Positions 1 through 19,712 of a stretch of 64,000 bases of DNA are shown here, piece by piece. The notes below the pieces were generated by a model that saw only the letters and a program-made list of their open reading frames with translations, was not told the DNA's origin and ran no database searches. This stretch comes from Coffea arabica (lineage: Eukaryota > Streptophyta > Magnoliopsida > Gentianales > Rubiaceae): assembly GCF_036785885.1 (NCBI RefSeq), contig NC_092316.1:51903001-51967000 (forward strand), given 5' to 3'. The translations under genes were made by a program, and so were the position numbers. Numbering within the stretch: position 1 is the first letter of the stretch; every line of letters begins with the position of its first letter.

Positions 1-273
1 AGTAATTACAATTGCACACAGAATAACATCCGTGTTGGGCAGTGACATGGTCCTGCTGCTGGATCATGGTACTCTATAACCTTAAGAATTCAATGTCAGG
101 TTTTCTTTGGTTACACTACTATTTTGCCTTTGTCCACAATTTCTTCCTCTCGTGTAGGTCTTATCGAAGAATATGATTCTCCGACAAGGTTACTGGAAGA
201 CAAGACATCTTCATTTTCCAAGCTTGTAGCTGAATACAGCACGAGATCAACTTCTAGCTTTGGAGAGACCTAG
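1..273 (+). CDS. ABCC-type (MRP) ABC transporter, C-terminal end only
   Basis: The last two coding exons of a gene that begins left of the window: 1-68 and 158-273, joined by a GT-AG intron (69-157) that splits a Gly codon. The 60 residues read VITIAHRITSVLGSDMVLLL, then a DHG turn, then IEEYDSPTRLLEDKTSSFSK, ending in STRSTSSFGET. This is the H-loop (IAHR) of the second nucleotide-binding domain and the C-terminal tail of plant ABCC transporters, closest in memory to the ABCC3-like clade whose tails end in RSSSSF. The family pumps glutathione and other conjugates, usually at the vacuolar membrane. The substrate cannot be told from this fragment. Reading frame and splice sites are intact. Confidence 0.9.
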
Positions 274-700
274 AAAACAGCCGAATAAAGTGTTGGTTTA
301 TTTTGTCTGCTGTGATGTGCATGATAATGACGAAAACTAACAGTATCCGCATGTCGTGAGTTCTGCATAGCAAGTATAAAGGTGAGGCTAGAGCTTATAG
401 CTTCAGCATGGTGTCTAAATTCATTTTCTTGAAAGGCAAAGTTACCTTCAAGCTTATGGTGCTCTCGCAAGGAGGGACATTCCTATGCTGCTAGATGACT
501 AATTATGTGCAAGACTCAGTTGAAGCTCACCTCTGCACACGGCAGTTGGAAGCAGGTTATAGCCCAACTCATATTCTGCAATCTTGGTGGCGAATCAGAT
601 GATGCAGCTTCATTTTGAGTTAGATCATTTCATCCATGTTATGTACTCTAAACTAAATTTCAGTTTTCTGGCAATAAAAGATTGGAGGATTAAGTACATG
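274..700 (+). other. 3' UTR of the ABCC gene
   Basis: Non-coding sequence following the ABCC stop codon. A canonical AATAAA lies at 673-678, so the transcript probably ends around 690-710. The exact cleavage site is inferred. Confidence 0.6.
673..678 (+). terminator. Polyadenylation signal AATAAA of the ABCC gene
   Basis: A perfect AATAAA 400 bp downstream of the ABCC stop codon, followed by a T/G-rich stretch. Location and context fit a plant poly(A) signal. Confidence 0.5.
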
Positions 701-754
701 TCCTTCTTTTGTATGTACCAGGCGCTGTTTAAATCATTGGAACATTATTAAGCG

Positions 755-1066
755 TTTAAATTTTTGTAGAGCCCCAAAATTCAATCACCGTTTTATCTCA
801 CATATATCAAATTGCTACAGTAATTTTTTTTACAAAAAAATCCAGAAAAATATAATCCAAACAAAGCCGTTCATTGAGTTTTAAGTTACAATGATGTCTG
901 CCAAATGTCAAATTTTTGTGCTCCATGTCTGGAAAGCTACTTTGTATCAAAAAGCTTCTACATTTTTCGTAAATAAAATTTTTAATTATATTTTTACCTC
1001 ACATATATTAAATCGTTACAATACATTTTTTACAAAAATTTCAGAAAATTACAATCCAAACAAAAG
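755..1066 (+). mobile_element. Two degenerate copies of a small MITE
   Basis: Two neighbouring AT-rich copies of the same repeat, ending near 866 and near 1064. Each has a 'tatctcacatat' core, then 'cgttacagtaatttttt', and ends in 'aatccaaac'. Related copies lie at 20790-20927, 30785-30915 and 31549-31684 in this window. The left ends here are eroded. Nothing coding is seen between the ABCC 3' end and the cytochrome c1 leader (about 700-1650). Confidence 0.55.
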
Positions 1067-1659
1067 ACTTGGTCAAAGTGTACTGAATCGACAAGCCATA
1101 AGTACCCTCCCAAACACCCTAATATTTGGTTCATGTTCTTGTCAATTAACAAGTGAAATGCCGTTTTCACCATGAATATTTGGTTCATCATGAATGGCAG
1201 CATGTTTACACGAATTGTTGCGACCGGATATTCAATTCAATATGCCTACGTGTCTTCATATAAGCCAAGATTACTCTGCTAGCTTCACTGCCATAAACTA
1301 GTTCAGGTACGTGGTAGTCGAGATTCACATATTTTTGTATAATTATTTTTTAAAATTAAAATGTGTGCGTCACATTATTAAATTCATATTTTACTTTTGT
1401 GATTATTACATTACTTAACCCTATTATATATAAATAATTGATTAATTGATCAATGCTTTTGCAACGCAGAGTTTGCCGTCAATCCATTTTGCAAACAAAA
1501 CAACAAAAGCCAGCGAAAAAAAAAGGAGAGAAAAGAAAAGAAAAATACACAAAGGGCACTTGTTTATCTCAATGGTTTAGAAGGGGGAAAGTGAGAAATA
1601 ACAAAATTGAAGGGGCAAAGTGAGATAATGTATAAATGTAGGAGGTAAAATGTAATTTA

Positions 1660-2005
1660 TGTAAAGTTTGTTGGTTCTCTTTTCTTCCCTTTCCTCGGCA
1701 CATCTACCGGCAGAAGAGTCCTTCCAATACTTTTTCAGCCGCAGCAATCAGATCGAAGACGCAATCAAAGCTCCCACTTTTTATTCAAGCAGCCCAGGTA
1801 AGCAGTATCAATATCCTCTCCTGCTCCGCCATCTTTTAACTTCGTTAACCTCAAAACAATTTTATAATTAGGGCCCCTTTTGATTTTCACCCGAGATTTG
1901 GAAAATTTTTAAGCTCATTCTATTGATTTCATTCCGTTTCGATGTGGGTCTATTGATTTTTTTTTTTTGTTAATGAAAAGGGTTGTTTGCTTTTGAGTGG
2001 TGAAA
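1660..2005 (+). promoter_or_regulatory. Cytochrome c1 leader exon and leader intron
   Basis: A CT-rich transcribed-looking leader ends at 1797 with the strong donor cag|gtaag. An acceptor (tttgag) at 1995-1996 brings the leader next to the ATG at 2006. A short intron just upstream of the start codon is common in plant housekeeping genes. The transcription start is not determined. Confidence 0.45.
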
Positions 2006-5000
2006 ATGTTCGGAGCCGGAGGTAGAGCAGCCTTCCACAGGTTGAGGGAAAGGCTTCAGTCGACGAAAACCACTGTGAGATTTTTACTATATTTTCTTGA
2101 TTTTTTTGGGGGCATTATGTGCGTAGAAATGATTTCTCTTTCCTGTTTAAATAGCTGGGATATTGGTGTTTTGGGCTGGAAAAACAGGTTGTAGTTTTTG
2201 GGTTTTACAGTATATGTAATTAAAAGTTGATGTATGAATGTGACTAAATGAAGAATGCCTTTGGCTGGAAAAGCAGTGAGAGGCGAGTGACTTGACGGTA
2301 TTGCGTTGACTATTTTGCGTTCGTTGGAACCGGTTTGGTGTTTAGGTTATTCTTGGAAATCATCTATGGCGTGATAATTTTAGATGACTGAATCTTTCTC
2401 TCAAAGCAGCTCAATCAGAAGATTTTCTTTTTTTAGCTTTTTGTGAATTTCTGCTGTTGAATTTTGTGTTTAGTTTGTTCATTGCGAGTCCGCGTATTTG
2501 TTAGGTTAATTGAACTTTTTATCTGTTTCAGTTTGCTTCATTTTCTTTTCCCTGCTTGCACCTTACTAGATTGTCTGCTATAAAGATAGCGACTTTTAGC
2601 GTTTATCTAATGTTTGCAGGTGAATAGACGTGTTTGTGTCTAGAATTCTTTGTAGACACATGATTTTAAGCTTTGTCATTTAAGGTCCAAAGTGTTAGAG
2701 AGAGAAATAACCAATAACGGACACATTTTTGGAGGGTACAAATATATCTCAGCTAGACTATCCTCCAAGGGGAGAACGGCATTTGGTTGGGTTGTGGTTG
2801 CATGTATGGCTTCTATCTTCTTTATTTATTTATTTATTTTTCAATTATAGAAGTTACACGTGAACATAAAAGTCGGGAACCAAGCCAAGCTATGGCCATG
2901 GATGGTTGTTTGTTAGGCTTCCTAGGGATTATATTTTACTAAAATCATTCACCTCTTACTTTGAGGGTTTTGTGTTTTAGTACTTTAAAAGATAATTCAA
3001 GAGACACGGGCTAAGTGCAAAGGATACTGGAGAGATGATGAGTAATGTCTAATACCCAGGCTTTTGAAAGAGGGTTATCACAGTACCTGTGTCATCAAGT
3101 TTAACTTTGGAAATCACCACTTTCTGCAGGTCAATAGTGTAGTTTTGTTTCTTTTTATGTGGTGTTGTCCTCTCATTTCCCTGAGCTGTGCTATGTTGTT
3201 GCATGGTTATGCATAAATCAAAAGCAGAGTGGAAAAAAAAGGGTCTAACCTTAATCCACTCTTTGATCTGAGAGAAAATTTGTTTTCCTTAACATTGCCG
3301 TTGCCATGTGCAGTTTGGATCTGGGATTCAATTTATGACTCAAAATTTCGTATCTAGAATTGTTCTGTGTCAACAAGTATTGAAGTGCTTTTCTGGTTAA
3401 TTTGGCCTTGGACTTGTTAACTATTAGACCATCGTGCTTCATCTTGCAGGCCTCTCCATTTTTGTCATCCCTCGTTTCCAAGAAAGGTCCAGAGGATGTG
3501 GGATCTGCTAGCATGAAATCTCTTAGAGCATTGGCTCTAGCTGGGGCTGGTGTATCAGGGCTTCTAAGTTTTGCATCAGTAGCATCTGCTGATGAGGCTG
3601 AACATGGTTTGGGGGTTGCAAGTTATCCTTGGCCTCATAAAGGAATCCTCAGTTCATATGACCATGCCTCGTGAGTCTCACTAAAACTTTCTAGTTATTT
3701 TGAGCTCTATGTTCTTTACTTGTATTGCAAGTGGATCTTTTGAGTCTTCTGAAAATTCAGTCACTGCTGCAGCAAGATAACTACTTGATCTGGTGCTAGA
3801 TGCTCTACTGCTCTCCACACCCCTTTCTTTTAGGAAAAAATTAATCTGGGGGCAGTTTGGTTTTTTTATGGTACAGAAGTGTGTTGGGAATCATATGCTT
3901 GAGAAAAGTATTTGGTTAAAATGTGGAGTTGGTGTAATTGCAATTTTAGCAGTTTGGTTTGTTGAAGATTGGTTCTTTTCTTATTTTATCCCTGCAATGA
4001 AACCCAAGTACTTTTAGCGATGCCCATTTGCTCCGTTAAGTCCATTTCTGATTTGCTCCTTATATTTCAAATATAACTGGTCTCCCTTTTCCCTGCAGAG
4101 TCCATTTGCAACATTAAGTTTGCTAACATCATACTTATGGCTGCTCTGCTGTACCAACCTCTCATGCCATGTTTAATGGTACAAAATGTTGAACTAAAAC
4201 AGTCCTTCAACCTCCTAATCCTATTTTAGAGCATAAATTTTCCCAGTAAAGGACAGAACCTTGCTTAATAAACTGTCAAAAAGTTTATGGTTAAACATCT
4301 AATGACTATTTTTCCCTATCCAAATTTCATATCAGCTTCACTTAAGCAGAAGAAGGTGTAGGCAAAGGAAGGGGTAGAGAAAAGATTATGGATAAGAGGG
4401 AGAGTAGAGAGGCATTTTGGTGCTCCTCATGTTGTGTGTGTGGATGTTTCTTTGTGGCTTCTTTTTTTTATTTAAATAGCTGAGGAATTGACCATGAAAT
4501 GGACTAAAAGCCCAGAGGTCAGTCACTGATATCACCATTTCTCACTTTCGGTATATGAAAATGCTATAGCTGATGGCACAATTTGGTGTACCGAGCACTA
4601 TTAATACCTGCACCGGTTTCCAATTTTGTAGTTCAAAAGCCTCCAACGTCTCTTCATTTTCGCATTCTATGTTGCCGTTTGATCTCCCTGAATTGTATAT
4701 AAAACATGGAATTGATTGGCCAATGTTCTGTTTATCTAGTGTCAGTGCATAAATAATGTGGAAAAACTATTCACCTCTGTTTGATGCTCTTGATAGTTAA
4801 TGAAAACGAGGTTTTTTTTTTTATCATCCCATGGCTTGAACAGTAAAAGAAAAGCACTCACATCCGTCATCTTACTAGAAGTGCGCGGCACTAATTTATG
4901 ATGCATATTGATTGTCCTTGGCTTGGAATTATGCCTGGATGTAATGTGATACTATCATGCTTCTGCACTAATAGATTCCATAGAGTCTACAAATATGCTA

Positions 5001-8000
5001 TTCATGTTTCATAACTGGCAATTTGAAGCAAAATTATGTCTCATCATTTCTATTGTGCAATATTGAGTCCACGGATTGTAGATTTACAAAGATGATGGAT
5101 GCTACTGGAGCAGAATATGCATGAATGCTTTGTAGTTGATTGACTTTGTTTAATAATCTAAATCATTGTGGTCATTTTATGCAAACAGGATCCGTCGTGG
5201 TCACCAGGTTTACCAGGAAGTGTGTGCATCCTGTCATTCCATGTCTCTGATTTCATATCGTGACTTGGTGGGTGTGGCGTATACAGAGGAGGAAACAAAA
5301 GCTATGGCTGCTGAGATTGAGGTGGTTGATGGGCCTAACGATGAGGGTGAGATGTTCACTCGTCCTGGGAAACTAAGTGACCGTTTCCCACAGCCATATG
5401 CAAATGAACAAGCAGCGAGATTTGCCAATGGAGGCGCCTATCCTCCAGACTTGAGTCTCATCACCAAAGTATCTTAGTCCTTCCAGATTCTTTTTTTTTT
5501 TTTTGAATGAAATATCTATGTAATGTCTAACGCTCTTCTTTTTCATTTTAGGCTCGTCACGATGGTCAAAACTATGTATTTGCCCTTTTAACTGGTTATC
5601 GCGATCCTCCTGCTGGTGTTTCAGTAAGTTCAGTTTCTTTTGATGAACAGCTGGTCTAATGGTTTTCCGATCTGTTATTATTGTGTCTATCATGATAGGA
5701 AGATGCTTCAGAAGGTTGTCATGTTTTTCTTCCTTTTTTTTGTTGTATTTCTGCTGTTTTTTTATTGAAAGATCAAGTAACCAAACTATGCATGGAGGAG
5801 GCTTAACCCTAAAAAATGTACAGCATAAAATGGCGCATACCATTGCCATACAAGATAAAAACAGTTGATGTAGGAATATCATAGGAAAACTTGTTAATCT
5901 TAGTGTTCAAATATTTTTAAGGACAACTTTGACACTGGGAAAAGTACCCACATATTGTAACTAGAGGAAGAGGAGAGAAGAAGAAACCGTGGAGGGGGAG
6001 GGAGCAGCAGAATAACACTACTCAGTGATAACCAAAATTTTAGTAAATCAACTGTTCAGTCATCAGTTGCGAAGAGATTCAGAAAAGAAAAAGTTTCCTA
6101 AAGATGAATCCTATTGTAATCAGGACTAACAATTGTACTTCCAACAGATGACTAAATAATTATGTTACTTAGATACCTGTGACCAAATAGAGCCGTTAAA
6201 GAATAAAATTTTTTCATTATCTTGGTAATTGTCAATTAGGAACCAGCAAGAAGGATTGTATCCTAGAGAATATTTCTATCACATCTTCCTTTGATGAAAT
6301 GGCTTTTGCTTGTTAGAACCCTATGGCTTTTCTTTCAGTTCTCGGATAATTATAAGTTATTGTCCAACCAAATTATAGCCATCATCATCTGAAAAACTTG
6401 TTGGCATATGGTGCATCCAACATGCCACTGTTGATTTCCAGCATACATGGGTTCAAGCAGCATAGTTCCACAGAGTTGCGTACACTCTGAGCATATATGG
6501 GCTATTTGTACTGCAGTAGGAGACAAGTTATTCTGTTGTCAATCTTTGTACACGAAGACAAGCAGAGATGTGTTGTAGTGTATATTTTCTAGTATGAAAT
6601 TGAAGATTTTGAGGACAGATTATGATTTAAAATGTAGGATGGTCATGGATGACCATTTGGGTAATATACGGTGCCAAACCACAGATCTCTGTGATAACTC
6701 TGGAGTCAGCTTTCGGGCATTTCTAATATCTGAACAAAATCAGTCATTTAACTAGACAGAATCTTTAATGTCATTGGAAGCGTTATCCTTCTCCAAGCTG
6801 TTGGAGCTTGTAGTATCAAAAACTTGAAGCTTTGACTATCTCTAGTGCTCTGCCACTCTGGTGACTATTTGGTGGCATTTTGTGAGTATTGTGATGTATA
6901 GCTGTTCTTTGGATGATCCCTTTTTCCTCCTATTTACTTTTGACTTTTCAGGCAATCTTTTTTCATCTCTTCACCTTATGCAACAGAGATTTGGTCCACC
7001 TGTGCCCTGTGCCCTGTGCCATTGCCAGGGTCTTTTCAACATTCCTTCTCTTTGGCAAACTGACATGCCCATGAAATAAATGTGATGATTTCTTTCTCAC
7101 TACATAAAGCGGATGGCATAACATCTTTTGCTGCCATCTCTTAGAGCAATTTCCTTGGAATACCCCCACCTCATAGCTGCTTGCATGAGATGCACAGTTA
7201 ATACCACAGCCTGAATAGTAGCAGTGGATACCCGAAACAGAAAATTTGGTCCATAGATCGATCTTCCAGTCCAGTTTAATACCACAATCCACCTTCAATC
7301 TACCTTTCCTTTAGTTTATATGAGTCTATAACTTCTGCTAATAGGCAAAGCCAGAGAACAGGGTTAAGGATTCGGTTTCTAAACCATGTCTGTTTATAGG
7401 AATCCACTCTGGCAAGCATTTCCTTAAATGTTCCAGAGTAAAGAAACTGAAAAATATATGATATTGAACTCGATTGGAGGTTTGGAAGGACTTCTTCTCC
7501 AGACTTCCTTGAAGCCATTGGTGGTTCTTTGGCTCATTTTCCTCCTGGCTCTGTTTCTCTGTCATTTGGATATTGGACTTTGTGGTGATTGCCATGATTT
7601 TGCAGGCAATGTGAATTGTGAAGACTAGCACATGTCAAAAAAGAGAAAATGCCTGTATTTGTATGGTTGACTAATATAACATGTCTATAACTGGAGCAAA
7701 TTAATAGTTTCCTTCAGTTGATGGGTTACTCCCTTTTTTTTTTGTGGGCAATATGGTTGGTATTGTGGCTTAATGTTTTGGCTTGTTATGTTATTGTAGA
7801 TTCGAGAAGGATTGCACTATAATCCTTACTTCCCTGGTGGTGCTATTGCTATGCCCAAAATGCTTAATGATGGTGCCTTGGAGTATGAAGATGGTACTCC
7901 TGCAACAGAAGCTCAGGTTGGTGTCTTCTTTCATGACCTTTGAGGTTGTTACTGGTAAATATCCATTGTTTTGGTTAGCACTAATCATATCATTCTATTG

Positions 8001-8271
8001 CCTTGAAATTGTAGATGGGGAAAGATGTTGTGACATTTTTGTCGTGGGCTGCGGAGCCAGAGATGGAAGAAAGAAAGCTGGTAAGTAGGGTTCTAAGTTG
8101 TGGAACATGAGAATTCCTAGAATATAATTTCACTTACATATCTTCACACCTCAGATGGGATTCAAGTGGATATTTGTACTGTCACTGGCACTCCTTCAAG
8201 CTGCTTACTACAGGCGTTTGAAATGGTCGGTTTTGAAGTCACGTAAGCTGGTCCTCGATGTTGTCAACTAA
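2006..8271 (+). CDS. CYC1: Cytochrome c1, heme protein of mitochondrial complex III
   Basis: Seven coding exons: 2006-2074, 3450-3670, 5189-5468, 5552-5623, 7800-7916, 8015-8080, 8155-8271. All junctions are GT-AG and in frame, giving 313 aa. Residues 1-70 form a bipartite presequence: an Arg-rich amphipathic start, then a hydrophobic stretch ([14 protein letters not shown]) and the cleavage region ASADEAEHG. The covalent heme site VCASCH is at residues 108-113. The axial ligand Met of AIAMPKM is about residue 232. A single membrane anchor (about 281-297) is followed by the matrix tail ending LVLDVVN. The protein passes electrons from the Rieske centre to cytochrome c in the bc1 complex, facing the intermembrane space. 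Length and motifs match plant homologues. The start is the first ATG after the leader intron. Confidence 0.97.
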
Positions 8272-9250
8272 ACTCGGTTTATTCTTCTCCTTGATGTTTA
8301 TCAGAGGATTGAAATCAGGGAATAATATTTGTTTCTTGCTACAATATGTGTCTCTCTGCTGTGTTAAGTTTGTTCAACCTGCTTGGTGGTAATTTGTGCT
8401 AGCAGAGCAACCTCCTTCCACACGGTGAGGTAAAATAATAGACGAATACAAAGCGAAAGCTTTTTTGGTCTTCATTTTGGACCGCTTAGAAATCTAATTT
8501 TATAAGTCTTTTGTTTTGGTTAGTCTATATGGTAGAGTGGTGAATTTGTCCCTCAAGATAGCTGCAGTTATTATGCAAAATTGACACTGAAATTTTTGTA
8601 ATGTAAGGGTACCTTTTTCTTCATTCACGTCCTTTGCAAGGTTAGATATGTCTGCTTTCTACGATTTCATCGTCTTCCAGCCATCAAATAAATGATCAGA
8701 TAATGTTTGAATGAACCACAAATCAGACTAAAGTAGTAGTCTGAATGTGTGGATCCGAGACTGAACGGTGCATGCGGATGCGGATAGGTTTTGAAGCCGT
8801 CCCAGAAAGAAACATTTTCTCGTTTTTCTCATTTTGATTCCATCTAAAGTATATGGATGCTTCATCTAAAATAATGTACTTTTGGTACCATGAAAAACAC
8901 AATAACCATTTTAGGAAATGTAAGGAGGACGCAAGTTTAGAGGTACAATCCAGGTTCATCATGGTGTCTGTCTTGTGTCTCCAAACCCATAACTTCTTTT
9001 GAAGTTTGGGAGCAGATGAATTGTTGTTTCTTTTATCATGACTTTGTATTAGCAAATTCCTTTCTCCTTACCAGGGACATGTATTGGTGGTAGTTTAATC
9101 TTTTTCATGTTTAGATACTATTTCTTCTTGTGCTTAGTATAAACTCCTTGCATGTCATGCTTATACATATTGAGTAGAATGTGTTCTCTTAATAAACCTT
9201 GAGCTTTTGTTTAGGGTTTCATCATTATATGAATTTCGAGCACTCTCTTC
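8272..9250 (+). other. Cytochrome c1 3' UTR and downstream spacer
   Basis: No coding potential seen. A/T-rich sequence with weak AATAAT/AATAAA-like signals near 8330 and 8686. The 3' UTR probably ends within the first few hundred bases; the rest is unassigned spacer. Confidence 0.4.
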
Positions 9251-11402
9251 TCGCCAATCTACATCATGAAAGCTAAGGAATTTACCATTGAATACTACGT
9301 ATGGTGATTAGAAAGGCCAGAATTTGTCACTCCAAGCCATCCCCTACATGTTAAATTGTATCGGTTGCATGGTTCGCGGTCGCGGTCGCGGTTGTTCCAC
9401 ATTCGTTGCGGCATATCGGTTGGATATTGGGTGGTACGTACATTATAGCACATAAAAATTATAACAAACATAATTATCAAATTAGATTTGTTAAATAACT
9501 ACATTGTCTCTCTCTCTCTCACACACACATATATACTCACTAATTTGTTAAACAAATTGATGCTGCCATAACCAATGACCTATAGCATTAAAAGTAAATC
9601 ATTTTATCATTAATAACACACCTTTTATTCCTATTTTATATGACATCAAAAGTTAAATGTAAGATTAAAACCATTATATTTTATACAACACAATACTAAT
9701 TCCACTTGAGTTGATGATAACATATAAATGAAGAAATTTGTTGAACAAACCATAAATCTCATCTAAGTAATTATATTGTTAAGCATATGTATCATAAATT
9801 AGCAAATCACACCAAAAAAAAATATTATATATTAAATCTAGAAAAAATAGTAAATTAGAAATAAAACCTTTAACAATTTCAAATAAATGAACAAATTAAT
9901 AAAACTAAATTAACAAGCCTTTGCTCAAAATGCTGATTTGCACTTCCATGGAATAGGCCCAACAAAATTAATTCGTAAAAATCAACCCCAATATGTCAAT
10001 TCCCCTAATTATCACGTTAATTGAAGGCCCATAAATTTGAAAGTTGAAAAGCCCATATTTCCCCAAATTATCACATTAGCACCGATTTAAGTCTTTAACC
10101 CCCAAAGCTTCCTAACTCCTTCACCTTCGATTGACTTGTCAGATTAGCATCACCAGTCACAATCACCATTGCATCTTCCCTATCGGTTGCCAAATCTTGA
10201 GCTCTTCCCTCGCTTCCCTTCCTTTCCCTGCCCGTTACTGATGGATTAAGCTTTCCTAAAAGCTTCTTTTTTCTAACAAAAACAAAGGCAAAGGCAGGAT
10301 TTGATGGAGATGGGATTCAACTCACACATGATTGTTGGCTACTGCTAGGAAAAATGCAGATGGGCTTGACTTCTAGAAAGATGAGTGCATAACCTTTCAA
10401 TTTGCTTGTCTGAAACCTTTCAATTATTAGGTGTTCAATTTTTCAATAAAAGTTAGAAAAAAAAAAAAAAGAGGTAAAGCAATAGAGATGTGATAGAAAG
10501 CAATCGTTGTTGTGAACCGTTGGAGTAGCACCAATTTGTGTGCATCTGAAATGGTAGGATAATAACTCTCTATTTCGGCAAATTTTTGTCCGACTTTGTT
10601 TGATTCTCGAGTTGACTCGAAGATTTAAATTGACTCCAAGCATCACAATTTCGACTCAACCAATATTAATCAAATTAGAATGAGTTACCGCAACTATGAA
10701 TTTACCTGCAATTCAGAGATCGATATCGTAACGGCGCTCTCCGTTCTAGTTCGGACTCGACTGAGATGGCTAACCATGATTGGTTGTCTGTAATCACCAG
10801 TCATTTTGCTAGAGAATGTAAACTACAATTTTATCAAGTTCAATTAGCTTTTTTTTTTTTTTTTAAAGAACCACTTTCTCATCTAGCCATCAATTTAATT
10901 AGTTTTCGTCATTGAACTAAATTCGAGTTTTATTTATCTTAGCCCTTGCATGTTTTGGGCATTTGCTGAAAACATGATGAAGACTTTGAACTGCAGCTTT
11001 TCAATCAGAGCAAACAACTTTTAACAAATTAAAGAATGCCTCCAGCACTGACATGTACTCAACAAGCAACTCTTAACTGCTTTTTGTGCGGTTCAAAGAG
11101 GCACAAAAGTGGATATGGAACTCAAATCACGTGACAATTTACAAGTTAAAAATCGAATCAACCAGCAAAACATGGATGCCTGAACAATAAACAATCGCGA
11201 CCAGAATGTACCATCCTTCAACTGTCAAAGACCAACCCCCCCCCCCCTCGGGAACCTGAAAATTAAAGGTTCATCCTTCATTCTGCAATTCCTATAACAC
11301 AGACTATCCACATAGCAGAAATTATGGACATGGCAGAACTGGTTTTCGTTGGCTATTTACTTCTGAAGCAAAGAAACACTAACTGAGGGTGAAGCATTGA
11401 GA
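9250..11402. other. Spacer between cytochrome c1 and the CDPK gene, with repeat fragments
   Basis: No gene recognised. A short GC-rich tandem (gcggtc repeated) at 9377-9392 resembles the edge of a decayed transposon. A (CT)n-(CA)n microsatellite is at 9509-9535. Three GGCCCA/GCCCA motifs at 9955-10055 look promoter-like, but no open reading frame follows. The end next to 11403 should hold the 3' UTR of the minus-strand kinase. Confidence 0.4.
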
Positions 11403-17585
<6,183 letters not shown>

Positions 17586-17830
17586 GGTTTAACTTTCGTG
17601 GGTTGAAAGTGGTGGTGGCCAGTGGGTGAATATGAAGTAGAATACTCAAAACAGCGGGTTCGTTGTTCGGCCGTGAGTGGTGGTGATGGAGGAAGCGGGC
17701 ATGGCGGAGGGTGGGTGGAGAGCAGGTGGGTGGGAGGTTAGTTGGTGAGAGTTGAGAAATGAGTAGAGAGAGAGAGAGAGAAAACGCGGGGGGGAAAGCA
17801 ATGGATTGAGGAGGGTGACGAAAAGTTGGC
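17586..17830 (-). promoter_or_regulatory. 5' UTR and proximal promoter of the CDPK gene
   Basis: Sequence just upstream of the kinase ATG (minus strand). It is G-rich on the plus strand and contains a (GA)n/(CT)n tract at about 17765-17781, a common feature of plant 5' leaders. No clear TATA box or exact start could be fixed. Confidence 0.4.
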
Positions 17831-19712
17831 TTTTTTTGAAAATTGTTGAATTTATTTAGAAGTTATTTTTCTATTGGAGTCTTGCAATTATTATATATTT
17901 GTTTGATTTGTTTACTACTCCAGTAATTAGTAAGTTTACCAGTCCAAGTAAAGTGTTGAGCATGATGTTTTTGACTTTTTAAATAGAGAGAAGAGAATAA
18001 GTAGCTTAAGCACAATTTTTTTTTATTTTAATTTTTGTAGCTACAGAGAAAAAGGTGAGATTCAAAAAGTAAGGCAGAGACGGCGAAATTAGAACTCATA
18101 ATCTGATTGATTGCGTGCATTCTAAGGTCTCAATTAGTTTATAGTACTACTATTGATGTAATGAAACTAAGCAAGTGTAATGTTTTTAGTGGCTTTTTTA
18201 GTTTTGTTTCCAAAAGGTGACAAGAAATTTATGTGGTCAAGATCATGAGATCATCCTCACAATTAATGCTAATACATGGGGGAAAGTGAATGGATACTTT
18301 TAATTACTTGGTATTACCTAAGCATTTGAAACATTTGCGCTATGTTGTCCTAAACATTTGCATAGGACAAAGAGTTGTTAAGTTAATTAATTGAACCTAT
18401 CTATTCCCTCTTTTTTTTTTTCCTTTTTTTGAGCAAATGTATTCTCTTTGTTTTTTTCTTAAAATAATGGAATTTTATTTTAAGTGTTGGACAAAAGAGG
18501 TTAGACCATAGAATATAGATGCTTGTTTGGGGATTTGTGGATGGGGAGAGATGGTCAAACGTGACTCCTCTTATATATAATTTAATGAATGAAGATGAAT
18601 TAAAGTATTCTTTGCTTGTTTAGGTTCGGTTCTTTAGTTTAGCAAGTCTTCTCAACAAGGACATCCCCACCATTGACTTAGGCTGATTAGTTCAGAGACC
18701 ATTTATATTCTTCTTCTAGAAATAAGATTAGGAAAAAAGAAAGTTTATGCGTGCATACGTTGCAAATCGAAGAAATTTTACACCATTTCAAACTAGCTTA
18801 ACAAATAATTTACGTGTAAGTATGAGAACTCGAACTCGTACGTACGTCAGAGCAAATTAAGAAGGCCGAATATAGGTTTAACACTTTCACGAACTTACAA
18901 TGCAATTAATCTCCGTGTTGGAGACTACATACGTACAATGTATTTGACAATCATTAATTGACACTTGAAGTAAATATTTGATAATCATATTTGTTTCTTT
19001 TTTTTTTCCCCACAAAAACATGACTTGGGCAAACTTCTAAACTATCTGCATGCAACTAAAAATGGTGTCGGGCGGACAGAGCGAAACGAGACGGTAGACA
19101 TGCAAGAACAAGTTAAGGATAATGAGAAAGAAGACAGATGTGCTGCCAACTTACCATGACTGGTTCTAGTGTGTAGTGATCAGTAAAACTCATGAAAAAA
19201 GCAGAAAGTTTATTAACGTAACTCCAAGGACTTGACACTTGTGAACTTTAGTAAACAAAACAATAACCAAAATCCCAATCCAAACCAAATACTACAACGA
19301 GCAAATGCCCAATATCTGGCTCTGAAATAAGATAACAACAGCTTTGGAAGGGCTTCCTAGTAGTTTACACAGAGACAAAAGTTGATGTTCGTCTATTGTT
19401 TCATGATTTGTTTCGACCAGTGAAAGGCACCAAATGGATCTCATTTACACTAGAAAACATTTTACTGAGGAAGAATGGAAGTAGACACATCAAGAAAGAA
19501 GTTTGGATAGTTTACCAAACTTGTCTCACTAATTACTATATTGCTTTCCAAATGAAGATTAATTAAAGAACTAATATTGGTCATTGAAGGGTTGGAATGA
19601 TCAGGAGCATTGCAATTTGGAGTTGTTCACCAATTACACCTTTGTCGTTTGTATTCATCATCAAATGCATTAATCAAGTGCATTAATCAATTGCATTGAT
19701 GAAAAAGATAGA
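17831..19712. other. Gene-free AT-rich spacer
   Basis: No open reading frame of substance, no RNA gene and no clear transposon ends were seen. The part nearest 17831 may hold distal promoter elements of the minus-strand kinase. Confidence 0.4.
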
